A DNA stretch of 64,000 nt, taken from the NCBI RefSeq assembly GCF_963676275.1, contig NZ_OY781091.1, positions 1,156,775-1,220,774 on the forward strand, read 5' to 3'. The DNA comes from an uncultured Cohaesibacter sp. (GTDB lineage: Bacteria; Pseudomonadota; Alphaproteobacteria; Rhizobiales; Cohaesibacteraceae). The notes under the pieces were generated by a model that was not told the origin of the DNA, did not search any database, and saw only the letters and a program-made list of their open reading frames with translations. Both the position numbers and the translations under genes were made by a program. Within the stretch, counting starts at the first letter, position 1. Every line of letters begins with the position of its first letter. This document shows, piece after piece, positions 44,895-53,712 of the stretch.

Positions 44895-45737
44895 CTAGCG
44901 ACCGGATTTTTCGCCGATGGCCGGACCATCTGCCATGTCCGCCAGCACTTCGGCAATATGGCGCACCTGTATCGCCGAGCCATCGCGCTTGAGCTTGCCG
45001 GCCATATTCATCAGACAGCCCATATCGCCCGCAAGCAGCGTTCCCGCTCCGGCTTCGGTGATGTTTCGGGTCTTCTTGGTAACGATCGCATCGGAAATAT
45101 CAGGATATTTGACGCTGAAGGTGCCGCCGAAACCGCAACAGACGTCATTGTCCGCCATTTCCTTGAGGTCAACGCCGGGCAGCGAGGCCAGAAGCTTGCG
45201 CGGCTGGTCCTTGATGCCAAGCTCTCTCAGTCCTGAACAGCTGTCATGATAGGTAACCGAGCCGGTGAAATGGGATGATACCGCTTCAATTCCTGCCACA
45301 TCCACCAGAAAGCTGACCAGCTCGTAGGTCTTGCCAGCAAGGTTGACCGCGCGCTCAGCCCATTTCGGATCATCAGCCAGCAGCGAGGGGTAATGCTTGC
45401 GGATCATGCCGGTGCAGGATCCTGACGGCGCGACGATATAGTCATAGCTCTCGAAGGTCTTGATCACCTGCTTGGCCAGTGCCTTGGCGTCTTCCTTGTC
45501 GCCCGAATTATAGGCGGGCTGGCCGCAACATGTCTGGTCTCTGGGGACCTCCAGCTCGAAACCGGCATCCTCCAGAAGCTTGACCGCAGCAAAGCCGACG
45601 GTGGGTCGGAACAGATCCACAAGGCAGGTGACAAACAGGCCGACTCTCTTGCCCTTGATATCGGTCTTGTGAACGCTAGCCCCCTGCTGGTCCGGGGTGG
45701 CTGGCGCGGCAAAATTCATTTCAATCTGGTTCATCAA
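44895..45737 (-). CDS. lutA: Lactate utilisation protein A (cysteine-rich Fe-S oxidoreductase)
   Basis: A 280-residue protein with two cysteine-rich (CCG) domains of the type seen in heterodisulfide reductase and glycolate oxidase GlcF: RDQTCCGQPAYNSGDKE and NDVCCGFGGTFSVKYPDIS. First gene of the lutABC operon. It has a slightly longer N-terminus than the typical LutA (MMNQIEMNFAAPATPDQQGA). The next start upstream belongs to the oppositely oriented TRAP-like pair. Confidence 0.93.
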   Translation of the reverse strand: MMNQIEMNFAAPATPDQQGASVHKTDIKGKRVGLFVTCLVDLFRPTVGFAAVKLLEDAGFELEVPRDQTCCGQPAYNSGDKEDAKALAKQVIKTFESYDYIVAPSGSCTGMIRKHYPSLLADDPKWAERAVNLAGKTYELVSFLVDVAGIEAVSSHFTGSVTYHDSCSGLRELGIKDQPRKLLASLPGVDLKEMADNDVCCGFGGTFSVKYPDISDAIVTKKTRNITEAGAGTLLAGDMGCLMNMAGKLKRDGSAIQVRHIAEVLADMADGPAIGEKSGR

Positions 45738-46323
45738 TCTCTGTCTTCTGCAAGCATTGTCGCTATCAGTTTATCTCGATATCAATAGCAATGGTCGATG
45801 GCTTCCGGCTTCCTTGGCAGATGTCGGAATGGTCCTTAAAATGACAGGTCCGGCAACAGGCCTTGGGCCGGTCCTGTCGCAGGTCCCGTTACCGGCCTGA
45901 AAATTGAAATGACAGATGTCTCTTCCTCAATGGGGAAAACTCTGTCGGGGTGGTTGGCAGCAGTCTGGAGACAAATGCGCCAATGTGCAAGGCTTCGCCG
46001 AGGCTGTCTGGCCGAAATCCTCCCCTTTCCCACCATAGTTGCAATGAGCCTCGAATATGGCTTGCCTTGATGCGGGTGAAAAGAATCCCGCCGCTGAGGA
46101 ACTTCGTTAAAAAGGGCTTAACAAAATCCGTCACCCAATTATACTGACGTCATAAAAGCAAATGAATGAATGGCTTAGGTATTTTTCTCATGCACTGATT
46201 CTCTCTTTTGCATGCCGGTGGCGACGGAAGGCGAGGGCGATGGGGCTCTGATGATGAAACCCGCGCAAGCATATTTTATTGGCTCTTTGCAGAGCAAAAC
46301 CAAGAGGTAAAAGGGAGCGGAAC
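45738..46323. other. Divergent regulatory gap between lutA and the TRAP-like pair
   Basis: About 586 bases. It must hold the lutA promoter (left end) and the promoter of the TRAP-like pair (right end). A 12-bp imperfect dyad lies near 45843-45878 (listed). No gene is supported. Confidence 0.6.
45843..45878. promoter_or_regulatory. Long inverted repeat upstream of lutA
   Basis: Arms GACAGGTCCGGC and GCCGGTCCTGTC pair in 11 of 12 positions around a 12-base centre. It lies about 105 bases in front of the lutA start, in the leader or promoter. It may be a regulator site or a hairpin in the leader; there is no T-run. Confidence 0.45.
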
Positions 46324-47346
46324 ATGAAGGGGTCGGGTATTGCCATTTTGGCATCAGCCGCATCAGTCTATGCCTTTTTTGCCAATCCGGCCTATGCCGG
46401 ACTGATGCTGGCGCTTTCGGCTCTGTTGGGTCTTGTTGCTGCATGGTGGCGCGGTCGGCCGTCTCTTCTGCTGCTTGCATATTGCCTTTTTGCTTATGGC
46501 TTCATCTGCCTGCCGCAGGCTCTGCCGCTGCTCTTGGTGCGGCAAGGGGTTGATTTGCGCGCTATCGGACTGTCCTCCGCACTGCTTTTCCCGCTTGGTG
46601 CAGCCTTTGCAATTGCATGCCTATTCATCATTTCATGCCGGCGTCAGAGCGGCGGTGTGCGCCTCAGCGCGCTGGAGGTGAGCGAGGATCTCGAAACCGT
46701 TGCCTGTCTTCTCTCCCGCCTGCTTTCCCTGCTCTATATCCCTCTGGTTTTGCTGCCGGTCTATTATCTTGCAACCGCTAAGGGCGGCCAGCCCGTGTCC
46801 GGTCGGGCGCTCCTATACTGGTCAGAGCTGCCCTTGTCGCAGGAGCCTCCCAAACAGCACATCATTGGTTGGCTCGTTGTCTTGCTGCTGCTGGGCCATC
46901 TCGCGGCTGCCTATATGCGCGATGTCCATCACCGCTATTCGTCCCTGCGCAAGAGGATGGGAAACAGGATGCGCGCCTGGTTCGAATGTCTGGGTGCGCT
47001 TCTGCTGTTGCTGCCAATGAGCTGGGGGCTGGTGGAAATGGGTTGGTCAGGCGCAAGGGCTCTTTATCTCGCGGCCAATGGAGAAACGGGCAGTGCCTTT
47101 ACGCTCGTTGCGCTGATTGGTCCCGTGCCGGACTGGCTGCTATATGGGGTATTTCCTGCGGCCTTTCTGCTTCTTGCCGCCTCGGCGGTTGCCCTGATGC
47201 TGCGGTCGCTGGTTTACCTGTTCGGGCCGCCTTATCTCAAGAAACGTGCCGCTACGCATCTGGATATGGCCTGTGCTGTCGCGGAGGCTGGCCGGGTTCG
47301 TTCGCTGCCAACGCGCTTTGGCGCTGAAGAAGAGAGCGTGCAATGA
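46324..47346 (+). CDS. TRAP-like small permease (DctQ type) with an extra N-terminal membrane part
   Basis: A 340-residue very hydrophobic protein. Its last part matches DctQ small TRAP permeases: a conserved HHRYSS (as in DctQ GHVRVD), then RAWFECLGALLLLLPMSWGLVEMGW and a C-terminal helix ending SLVYLFGPPYL. Ordinary DctQ proteins have about 160-200 residues; here about 150 residues with four or so extra helices precede that part. AAGGGAGCGG gives a good ribosome binding site. Its end overlaps the start of the next gene (ATGA). No solute-binding-protein gene is beside it. Confidence 0.72.
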   Translation: MKGSGIAILASAASVYAFFANPAYAGLMLALSALLGLVAAWWRGRPSLLLLAYCLFAYGFICLPQALPLLLVRQGVDLRAIGLSSALLFPLGAAFAIACLFIISCRRQSGGVRLSALEVSEDLETVACLLSRLLSLLYIPLVLLPVYYLATAKGGQPVSGRALLYWSELPLSQEPPKQHIIGWLVVLLLLGHLAAAYMRDVHHRYSSLRKRMGNRMRAWFECLGALLLLLPMSWGLVEMGWSGARALYLAANGETGSAFTLVALIGPVPDWLLYGVFPAAFLLLAASAVALMLRSLVYLFGPPYLKKRAATHLDMACAVAEAGRVRSLPTRFGAEEESVQ

Positions 47347-48773
47347 CAGACTGGATATCTCTTCTACTTTCCTATTGCGATGCCATCTCATGGCAAGGCG
47401 CAGCGCCCGGGCTCATGCTGGCCAGCTTCTTTGTGTTGATGCTCACCGGTTATCCCGTGGCCTTCATTCTGGGCGCACTGGCTGTTGGCTTTGCCGCGGC
47501 CGGTATTCAGGCCGGATCGATCGCGCCGACTTTATTGGCAGCCATGCCGGGGGAAATCATCAATGGGCTGCTCCTCAATTCTTCGCTGATCGCAATACCC
47601 ATGCTGGTGCTGTTTGTAGAAATCGCCATCAGCAGCGGCATGATGGCCCGCACCTCACATGCGATTAAGGGCCTGTTCGATGCCGATATTTATCGCCCCC
47701 TCGCACCATCATCAAAGTCGAAACGCTCTGCGCGTCAGCAAGACAAGGAAAAGGAAAGGGTGAAGCGAGAGGAAAACAGACAACGCTCCATAGCCATGGC
47801 GCTGCTGTTGCCCGCAGCGATGATGTTGATCCTCATTGCGCATCAGTTTGCCTTGCCAGCGGATTATCTGGTTCTGACCATGCTGGTGCCCGTGGCGGTG
47901 CTGGTCGGCTTCTATTGCCTCAATTGGTTGGCTGATCTGTGGACGGAAGCATTTGCCAAAGGTCTGCGGCGCACTGAGGCCGATAGCCTTCATGCCCGCC
48001 CATGGCTGCGCATTCTCATGGCGCTTGTCGTGCCGCTGATGCTCATTCTGCTGGCTCTGGGGCTGCTGCTGATCTGGAAGCTGTCGCTGTTCGCAATTCT
48101 CGCCATCCTGTGCCTTCTGCTCTTCTTGTTGACCGCTCTGCAACTGAGCATGCCGCCCACATTGTTGCTTGCCATCCTGAACAGATCAGCCCTTGCCAGC
48201 GCCAGCCTTTTTGCAATTGTCATTATGGCTGCCTTCTTCATCAAGATTTTCATGGCAATCGGTGGCGCGCATCAACTGGCTGCGCTGGCGGCATTTCTGG
48301 AGCAAGGATCAGGGGGCATGTCCGCAGAGCTCCTCTTCATCTCCCTGCTGCTGATTTTCATGGCTCTTGGCCTGTTGCTTGACTGGATGATCATGGCATT
48401 GCTGATTTTGCCGCTGGCCATGCCGCTTTTTGCACATCTCGACTTTGCCGCCAGACTGGCGGGGCTGTGGCATGGATCAGATGCCGGAACGCATTTGCAC
48501 GAATTTGCCACGCCATTGATTATGCAGAATTTTAGCCTCGCAGTGAGGCTCTGGCTGGCCTCTCTGATCTGGTTTTCGCTGCTGACAGCGCTGGTAACCT
48601 TCAGTCGCCAAAATGGCGAGATTCTGCAAAAAGAACTTGTGCAATGGACCGGAAAGATAAAAGATAGTCCCGCAAGCTTGGGGCTTTTTGTGGTGTTGCA
48701 GATCATTGGACTGGTCGCGATCACCATCGTTCCGCAGTTGGTGCTTTGGTTGCCTTCTGTGTTGATCAGGTAA
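47343..48773 (+). CDS. TRAP-like large permease (DctM type), both proline motifs missing
   Basis: A 476-residue membrane protein. The start resembles DctM (MLASFFVLMLTGYPVAFILG, then LLLNSSLIAIPMLVLFVEIAISSGMM), and the end resembles mannitol/chloroaromatic-type TRAP permeases (GLLLDWMIMALLILPLAMPLF, then VPQLVLWLPSVLI). Between them the usual segments with GTLGQIIPPS and LQTSFLTPPFG are absent: the first is replaced by a charged loop (about residues 120-145, rich in Lys, Arg, Glu) and non-conserved helices, the second by PLIMQNFSLAVRLW. Those motifs shape the substrate and sodium sites, so normal TRAP transport is doubtful. Coupled to the gene before it. Confidence 0.72.
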   Translation: MTDWISLLLSYCDAISWQGAAPGLMLASFFVLMLTGYPVAFILGALAVGFAAAGIQAGSIAPTLLAAMPGEIINGLLLNSSLIAIPMLVLFVEIAISSGMMARTSHAIKGLFDADIYRPLAPSSKSKRSARQQDKEKERVKREENRQRSIAMALLLPAAMMLILIAHQFALPADYLVLTMLVPVAVLVGFYCLNWLADLWTEAFAKGLRRTEADSLHARPWLRILMALVVPLMLILLALGLLLIWKLSLFAILAILCLLLFLLTALQLSMPPTLLLAILNRSALASASLFAIVIMAAFFIKIFMAIGGAHQLAALAAFLEQGSGGMSAELLFISLLLIFMALGLLLDWMIMALLILPLAMPLFAHLDFAARLAGLWHGSDAGTHLHEFATPLIMQNFSLAVRLWLASLIWFSLLTALVTFSRQNGEILQKELVQWTGKIKDSPASLGLFVVLQIIGLVAITIVPQLVLWLPSVLIR

Positions 48774-49113
48774 GAACAGGCTCCAGACTGACCACTTCGG
48801 ACGCGTAGGAGTAAGACGAGCATTGATTTTGCTTGTCAAAGACCATTGAGCGCGAAAAGCGCCCGGCCGCATTGGCTCAGTCCGGTCGATGTGCAGGAGA
48901 TGCAAAGGGTCTATGGAGGAGGCAGGAAAGCTGAGGATGTGTTGAGTGCTCCTCGGCTTTCTTCTTGTCTGAAGCTCTGCTCCGAAGTCTTCCTTCATCT
49001 AGTCTCCTTATCATGTAACCATGGCTTGCCGGGACCGTCAGAGAGCCCATTGCACCTTTGCCGGGCTTCTGCGATAAAGGCCTTCTTTGTGGCTCCCGAG
49101 CGAAAGCGCCTGT
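48774..49113. other. Gap between the TRAP-like pair and the GNAT gene
   Basis: About 340 bases without a supported gene or clear hairpin. The frame of the GNAT gene is open only a few codons upstream of the chosen start. Confidence 0.5.
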
Positions 49114-49692
49114 ATGACCAGCTCACAATCCGTCATTCTTAAAACAGCAACGCCTCAAGACGCCATGGCCATTGCAGAGCTGAAGGTAATCTGCTGGCGC
49201 GATGCCTATCAAGGTCTGATGCCTGAAAGCAAACTGGCCGAGCTTGATGCCGCCGATGAGGAGCCTCACTGGAGCAACTGGCTGGCAGACAGGAGTTGCG
49301 GCCTTATCGCTCGACTGCTTTGGCTTGATGGCAAGCTGATCGGCTATGGTCTTGCCGGCCCCATGCGGCTGGGGGATCGCCCGGGCAAGGAAATCGAGGC
49401 CGACGGAGAACTTTATGCCCTTTATATCCACCCCGACCATCAGCGCTGCGGGCTTGGGCGCAAGCTTCTGTCCTCCCTGCTGGAGGCCCTGATCGCGGAG
49501 GGATATCGCCAGCTGGGCGCGTGGATGATCGGAGGCAATCTTCCTGCCGAGAAATTCTATCTGAAGCTGGGAGCCTCCGAGGTGGCCAAGCGCGTCGAAA
49601 TTCATCACGGCCGCATTGGCTATCGCGAAAAATCCTGGATCTGGAATGATCTGCCCAAGCTGCTGGCAAGGCTCAATATCCGCTCTGTCTAG
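49114..49692 (+). CDS. GNAT family N-acetyltransferase
   Basis: A 192-residue GNAT protein. The fold is visible as ILKTATPQDAMAIAELKVICWRDAY at the N-terminus, the central strand ELYALYIHPDHQRCGLGRKLL that contains the acetyl-CoA loop RCGLGRK, and the end AEKFYLKLGASEVAKRVE. Substrate unknown. The ribosome binding site is weak. It lies alone between gaps. Confidence 0.9.
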   Translation: MTSSQSVILKTATPQDAMAIAELKVICWRDAYQGLMPESKLAELDAADEEPHWSNWLADRSCGLIARLLWLDGKLIGYGLAGPMRLGDRPGKEIEADGELYALYIHPDHQRCGLGRKLLSSLLEALIAEGYRQLGAWMIGGNLPAEKFYLKLGASEVAKRVEIHHGRIGYREKSWIWNDLPKLLARLNIRSV

Positions 49693-49770
49693 GCATTGGA
49701 GCGGCTTTGCGGCCCTTTTGATACTGGCTTGATGGCCTTGCTGCCAAGCGGAGCGAGAAGCGCAAATTAA

Positions 49771-49794
49771 AATCCCGGCAACGCGGCCGGGATT
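49771..49794 (-). terminator. Terminator behind the cytochrome c gene
   Basis: Perfect 8-bp stem AATCCCGG / CCGGGATT with an 8-base loop. On the reverse strand it is followed by TTAATTT. It lies about 110 bases after the cytochrome stop codon. Confidence 0.75.
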
Positions 49795-49902
49795 GGGATT
49801 GGAAAATTAGCGGAATGCGGTGCTTGATGCCACGCTTCATGAAAGACCAAAAAGGACCAAGCTGCGCGCAAAAAGCCTTTCGCGTTTCAGCGCCTATTGC
49901 CC

Positions 49903-50298
49903 TCAGGGAAATGTCTTGAGATAGGCGATCACGTCTTCGCGTTCATTTTCCTTCTTCAGCTTGAAGGTCATCTTGGACTTCTTCTCAACACCGGCGCTGG
50001 AAAGGAAGTCCTTTGGATCGAGAAGATAGGCCATCAGCTTTTCTTCATCCCAGACTTCGCCCTGTTCGCCCAATGCGATATAGCCATCGGAATATTTATA
50101 GCCTTCAACAGAGCCGATCTTGCGCCCGACAACCCCATTGAGTTGCGGTCCGACCTTGTTTTCAGCCCCTTCACCGATCTGGTGGCAGGCCTTGCATTTC
50201 TTGAAAACTTTCTCGCCCTTGGCAGCATCCCCTTCTGCGAAAGCGCCAAGCGTAGAGGCAAGAAAGAACATTCCGGCAACAGCAACCAAACGTTTCAT
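49903..50298 (-). CDS. Class I cytochrome c (c2/c550-like), periplasmic
   Basis: A 131-residue cytochrome with a signal peptide (residues 1 to about 21, MKRLVAVAGMFFLASTLGAF). The haem site is CKACH (Cys35, Cys38, His39) and the likely sixth ligand is the Met in KKSKMTFKL near residue 110. GPQLNGVVGRKIGSVEGYKYS is the family loop. It probably carries electrons from bc1 to an oxidase; the aa3-type cluster in this window is a candidate partner, by inference. Confidence 0.93.
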   Translation of the reverse strand: MKRLVAVAGMFFLASTLGAFAEGDAAKGEKVFKKCKACHQIGEGAENKVGPQLNGVVGRKIGSVEGYKYSDGYIALGEQGEVWDEEKLMAYLLDPKDFLSSAGVEKKSKMTFKLKKENEREDVIAYLKTFP

Positions 50299-50800
50299 AC
50301 TTGCGGTCCCTTTCCATGATGGGCAGCCAGCATCTTGCTTGAATGCATGCATGACTGCGGGTCGATATAAGCAAAATACCTTAGCAAATGGCCTGATCAA
50401 CCGGACAAATCGGCACAGTGCTTTTCAAATCCAGCAAATGCCTTTGATCCTGCCCGTCAAACCAGCCACGTTCCGGTAAACATGGCAAATGGTTGCAGTT
50501 CTGCGAAGATTTGGCAAGTGACAGATTGTAGCGGTTCTAAGAAACATGGTTATACATTCGGTGCAATCTGGCAAGGCGGATTTCTCCCGTTCGTAAAGGA
50601 TTTCTGAATGAGCCCGGCGATTTTATGTACAGGAAAGTATAAAACTAATATTGGGGCTCACTCTTTCGTCTAGTATCCAGTCGTCCGCCGGGTGCAAAAG
50701 TTTATTTATTCTTGTTTGAAAGGATTAATCTAATGAAAATAGCGCCTTAACAAGATTTTATTATCTGTGTCCTATAACTTGTCCGGAATAATACAATGGG
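50299..50800. other. Divergent gap between the cytochrome c and GGDEL genes
   Basis: About 500 bases, AT-rich towards the right end (50620-50800), where the promoter of the GGDEL protein gene should be. No gene supported. Confidence 0.55.
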
Positions 50801-52117
50801 ATGCGCAAAATGAATGCTGGCTTCAATGTGCCTGAACAGGAACTTTACACCATCTATGATGACTTGAGTGATGGTATCCTGATCTTGGGGCCTACGGGCA
50901 AGGAACTCTATCGCAACAAAGCAATGAAACGGCTACCGGAGCATCTGGAAAACCGTCTCATGGGCTTTATTAGTACAAAAGAGTGCGTCTGTGAGAAAGG
51001 CCCGCACGAGAGGCTTGTGTCCCGTTCGCAGATGGAGGGGTGGAATTTCAATTGCTATTCCTTCGGCGCAGGCAAGCTGGTTCTCGTCAAATTCGATGAT
51101 CAGCTGGGCAAGCAGATCAAGGCTTTGAGATCCCAGTTCGCAGACGCGATCCGGGACGGCATGCCCGCAGCGTCTGCCGCCATGCAGGTCTTGCGCAATC
51201 ATGTCAGCTCTCGCTGGATTGCGATTGGCTCTCTGGATACGATCAATCATGGTGTTGTCTTTGATCTCGCCTATGACGGCGATCATCTTCAGGCCAACCG
51301 GCTTCCGGCTTTCAAATGCCATGGTCATACCAGACCCTGCGAGCATGATCCCCTGATCACGTCGGATTTCGATCCCTATTTCTGCAACAGCCAGGAGCTT
51401 AAGGCTTTCGGAATAGGGCATGTGATCGGCATGAGCATGAACAATCACCGCAATGAATGTGTCGGCTATGCGCTTCTGGCCGATGAGGAAGAACCCCGGC
51501 ATATGAGCCACAGGGTAACCTTGCTCAAGGAATTGGCTGTGCTGTTCGGACCCTATTTCGAAGTCAGTTCTGCCCATCAGAAGGTGAGTCGTGCAGTCGC
51601 TGCCGCCAACACCGATGTGGTCACCGGACATGGCAACCGCCGGGCGCTAGAAAGCTTTCTGGAGGATTGCCTCAAGGAAATGACGCGCGAGCAGCAGGAT
51701 GGCGATGTGCTGACCCTGTTCGACAGCCGCGCCATGCGCAATTCCGTCGTGATGCTGGTTGATATGGATGGCTTCAAGCGGGTGAATGATCTGATGGGAC
51801 ATGCCGAGGGCGACAGGGCGCTGCGTCTGGTCGCCGATAGTCTCAAGCAAATCGACAGGAACAGCCGCGTCTTCCGTTTTGGAGGCGACGAACTGGTGCA
51901 GGTCTTCCCGCGAGCAGGCGAACTGGATGCCGATGAACTGCGCCAGCATGTCAATGGGGTTGAGAAAAAACTCGCCGCAGAAGGCTTTACGGATCTGGGG
52001 CTGAGCTTCGGTATTGTCCATCTGTTCGAGGGAGACGGCAGCTACGGTTCGCTCATGACCCTTGCCGATGCGCGCATGTATCACGAAAAGCGCCAGCGCT
52101 CGGTTGCCTTCGTCTAG
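50801..52117 (+). CDS. GGDEF-family protein (GGDEL) with PAS-like and Cys/His-rich sensor
   Basis: A 438-residue soluble protein. An N-terminal PAS-like part (about 12-95) and a GAF-like part (110-265) precede a GGDEF domain (270-435) with signature RFGGDELVQVF, where the last residue is Leu instead of Phe; MLVDMDGFKRVNDLMGHAEGD is otherwise canonical, so activity is possible. In the sensor part Cys62, Cys64, Cys85, Cys173, His174, His176, Cys180, His182 and Cys195 form unusual Cys/His clusters. Start: ATG at 50801, with an inner ATG at 50810. The stop overlaps the convergent MocR gene by 4 bases. Confidence 0.85.
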   Translation: MRKMNAGFNVPEQELYTIYDDLSDGILILGPTGKELYRNKAMKRLPEHLENRLMGFISTKECVCEKGPHERLVSRSQMEGWNFNCYSFGAGKLVLVKFDDQLGKQIKALRSQFADAIRDGMPAASAAMQVLRNHVSSRWIAIGSLDTINHGVVFDLAYDGDHLQANRLPAFKCHGHTRPCEHDPLITSDFDPYFCNSQELKAFGIGHVIGMSMNNHRNECVGYALLADEEEPRHMSHRVTLLKELAVLFGPYFEVSSAHQKVSRAVAAANTDVVTGHGNRRALESFLEDCLKEMTREQQDGDVLTLFDSRAMRNSVVMLVDMDGFKRVNDLMGHAEGDRALRLVADSLKQIDRNSRVFRFGGDELVQVFPRAGELDADELRQHVNGVEKKLAAEGFTDLGLSFGIVHLFEGDGSYGSLMTLADARMYHEKRQRSVAFV

Positions 52118-53535
52118 GCTTCCAATTCGTTGCCGTGCAGCTCCCGGTCAGCACGAACAGAAGCTGTCCCTTCAAGATCGCGCATGGAATCTCCCAGAAG
52201 CGTCAGCGCCTTTTCAAATTGCGATACGGATGGAATGGCCCCCAGCGCCAGCCGGGCCGCAGCCGGAACCGGACTGGTTCCGACGGCAAAATGATGGGCT
52301 CCCAGCACAGTAATTCCCCGCCTTGCCGCCTCCAACTCGAAGACTGCCGGATTCTGATGGGCCGGCAAATGAAGCCAGCCGCAGAACCGTTCGGGATAGA
52401 GTTCGATGGCCTTGCCAAATTGGGCTCTTGCGATGGCATGGCGCTGGTTGAGAGCCTCTCTCTTGCGCTCCCGGTTCCTGTCGATCTCTCCACTATCGAT
52501 CCAGTAACGGACCAGCTCCGCGCCGATTGGCGAAGACATCGAGCTTATGTCGGCAATGACGCGCAGCAGCGATGAGCGGACCGATTGCGGCGCGCAGATG
52601 AAGCCGGTGCGCAATCCGCCTCCCAGAATCTTGGACGCCGAGGCGATGGAGCATGTGCGTTCCGGAATTATCTTGCTCATGGAATTTTTCGGAGCCGCCA
52701 GGATCGGGCAATAGGGATCATCCTCGATCACCCACAGATCATGACGCCTTGCACATTCGGCGAGCTCTTGCAGCCGTTTGGGAGAGGTGGGGCGACCGCT
52801 GGGATTATGCACATTCGGGCCGATGACAAGACCGGCGACAGGGCGCTTGCGGCAAAGCTCGTCCAGCAGGTCGGCGCGCATGCCTTCCGCATCCGCCATC
52901 ACCGGAGCCAGACGCAAGCCGAGCCGCGGAGCCGCGCTGATCAGACCCGGATAATTGAGTGCCTCCACTGCCAGCATGTCTCCGTCCTTGAAGATGCCCT
53001 GCAACACCACCTGCAAGGCATGCTGGGCTCCCGATGTCAGCAGGATGCGCTCTACCGGGGCGTCTACGCCAAAATAGGAAAAGAGCGCACGGCCCGCCTC
53101 GCGATGACGCATCAAACCTTCGATCGGCGTGTAATTGAGCACCCGTCCGATGCCCGCCTGTTGCGAGAGCGCTCCAAAGGCTTCGCCCAGATCGGGGTCC
53201 AGATGGGAAAGGGGGAAATTATGGGCCAGATCGAGTTCTGAAAGCACTTCCTCTTCCGGCATCAGGGGCGAAGTGGGCCGCTCCAGAGGTGCAATGAAGG
53301 TGCCTCGTCCGATCTCTCCCTTGACCAGCCCCATCTTTTCGGCGCGCTCATAGGCGCGGGTGACGGTGCCGTGGGTCACGCCAAGCGCCCATGCAAGGGC
53401 GCGTTGTGGTGGTAGCCGCGTCCCCTCGCTGAGGCGCCCCTCTGCTATGTCCCGCGCCATCCGGTCTGAGAGAGCAATATAAAGCGGGCCATCGACATCG
53501 GACATATCGGGCTGCCAGGAAAGCGGACTTTTCAT
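52114..53535 (-). CDS. MocR-type regulator (GntR winged helix + aminotransferase domain)
   Basis: A 473-residue protein. Residues about 15-80 are a GntR helix-turn-helix (GPLYIALSDRMARDIAEG, GTRLPPQRALAWALGVTHGTVTRAYERAEKMGLV); the rest is a fold type I aminotransferase-like domain with LTSGAQHALQVVLQG, IGPNVHNPSGRPTSPKRL, and the PLP lysine in SASKILGGGLRTGFI. MocR/PdxR regulators sense PLP or amino compounds. It is divergent from a LysE exporter gene, which it probably regulates. The start MKSPLSWQPD is the family-like one. Confidence 0.93.
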   Translation of the reverse strand: MKSPLSWQPDMSDVDGPLYIALSDRMARDIAEGRLSEGTRLPPQRALAWALGVTHGTVTRAYERAEKMGLVKGEIGRGTFIAPLERPTSPLMPEEEVLSELDLAHNFPLSHLDPDLGEAFGALSQQAGIGRVLNYTPIEGLMRHREAGRALFSYFGVDAPVERILLTSGAQHALQVVLQGIFKDGDMLAVEALNYPGLISAAPRLGLRLAPVMADAEGMRADLLDELCRKRPVAGLVIGPNVHNPSGRPTSPKRLQELAECARRHDLWVIEDDPYCPILAAPKNSMSKIIPERTCSIASASKILGGGLRTGFICAPQSVRSSLLRVIADISSMSSPIGAELVRYWIDSGEIDRNRERKREALNQRHAIARAQFGKAIELYPERFCGWLHLPAHQNPAVFELEAARRGITVLGAHHFAVGTSPVPAAARLALGAIPSVSQFEKALTLLGDSMRDLEGTASVRADRELHGNELEA

Positions 53536-53712
53536 GCTCGGTCGCCTTGTTGGTTTCGTCTTCAAGACAGGAAACAATAATTGTCACTATGACAATAAAA
53601 CAATTGCAAATATAGCAAAACAATAGCCAGAATATAACCTCAAAATTGTATCGATTGTATCGTTTTCTATCTTCTGATCGCAGATAGACCTCTGCAAAGA
53701 ACAGGTGACACC

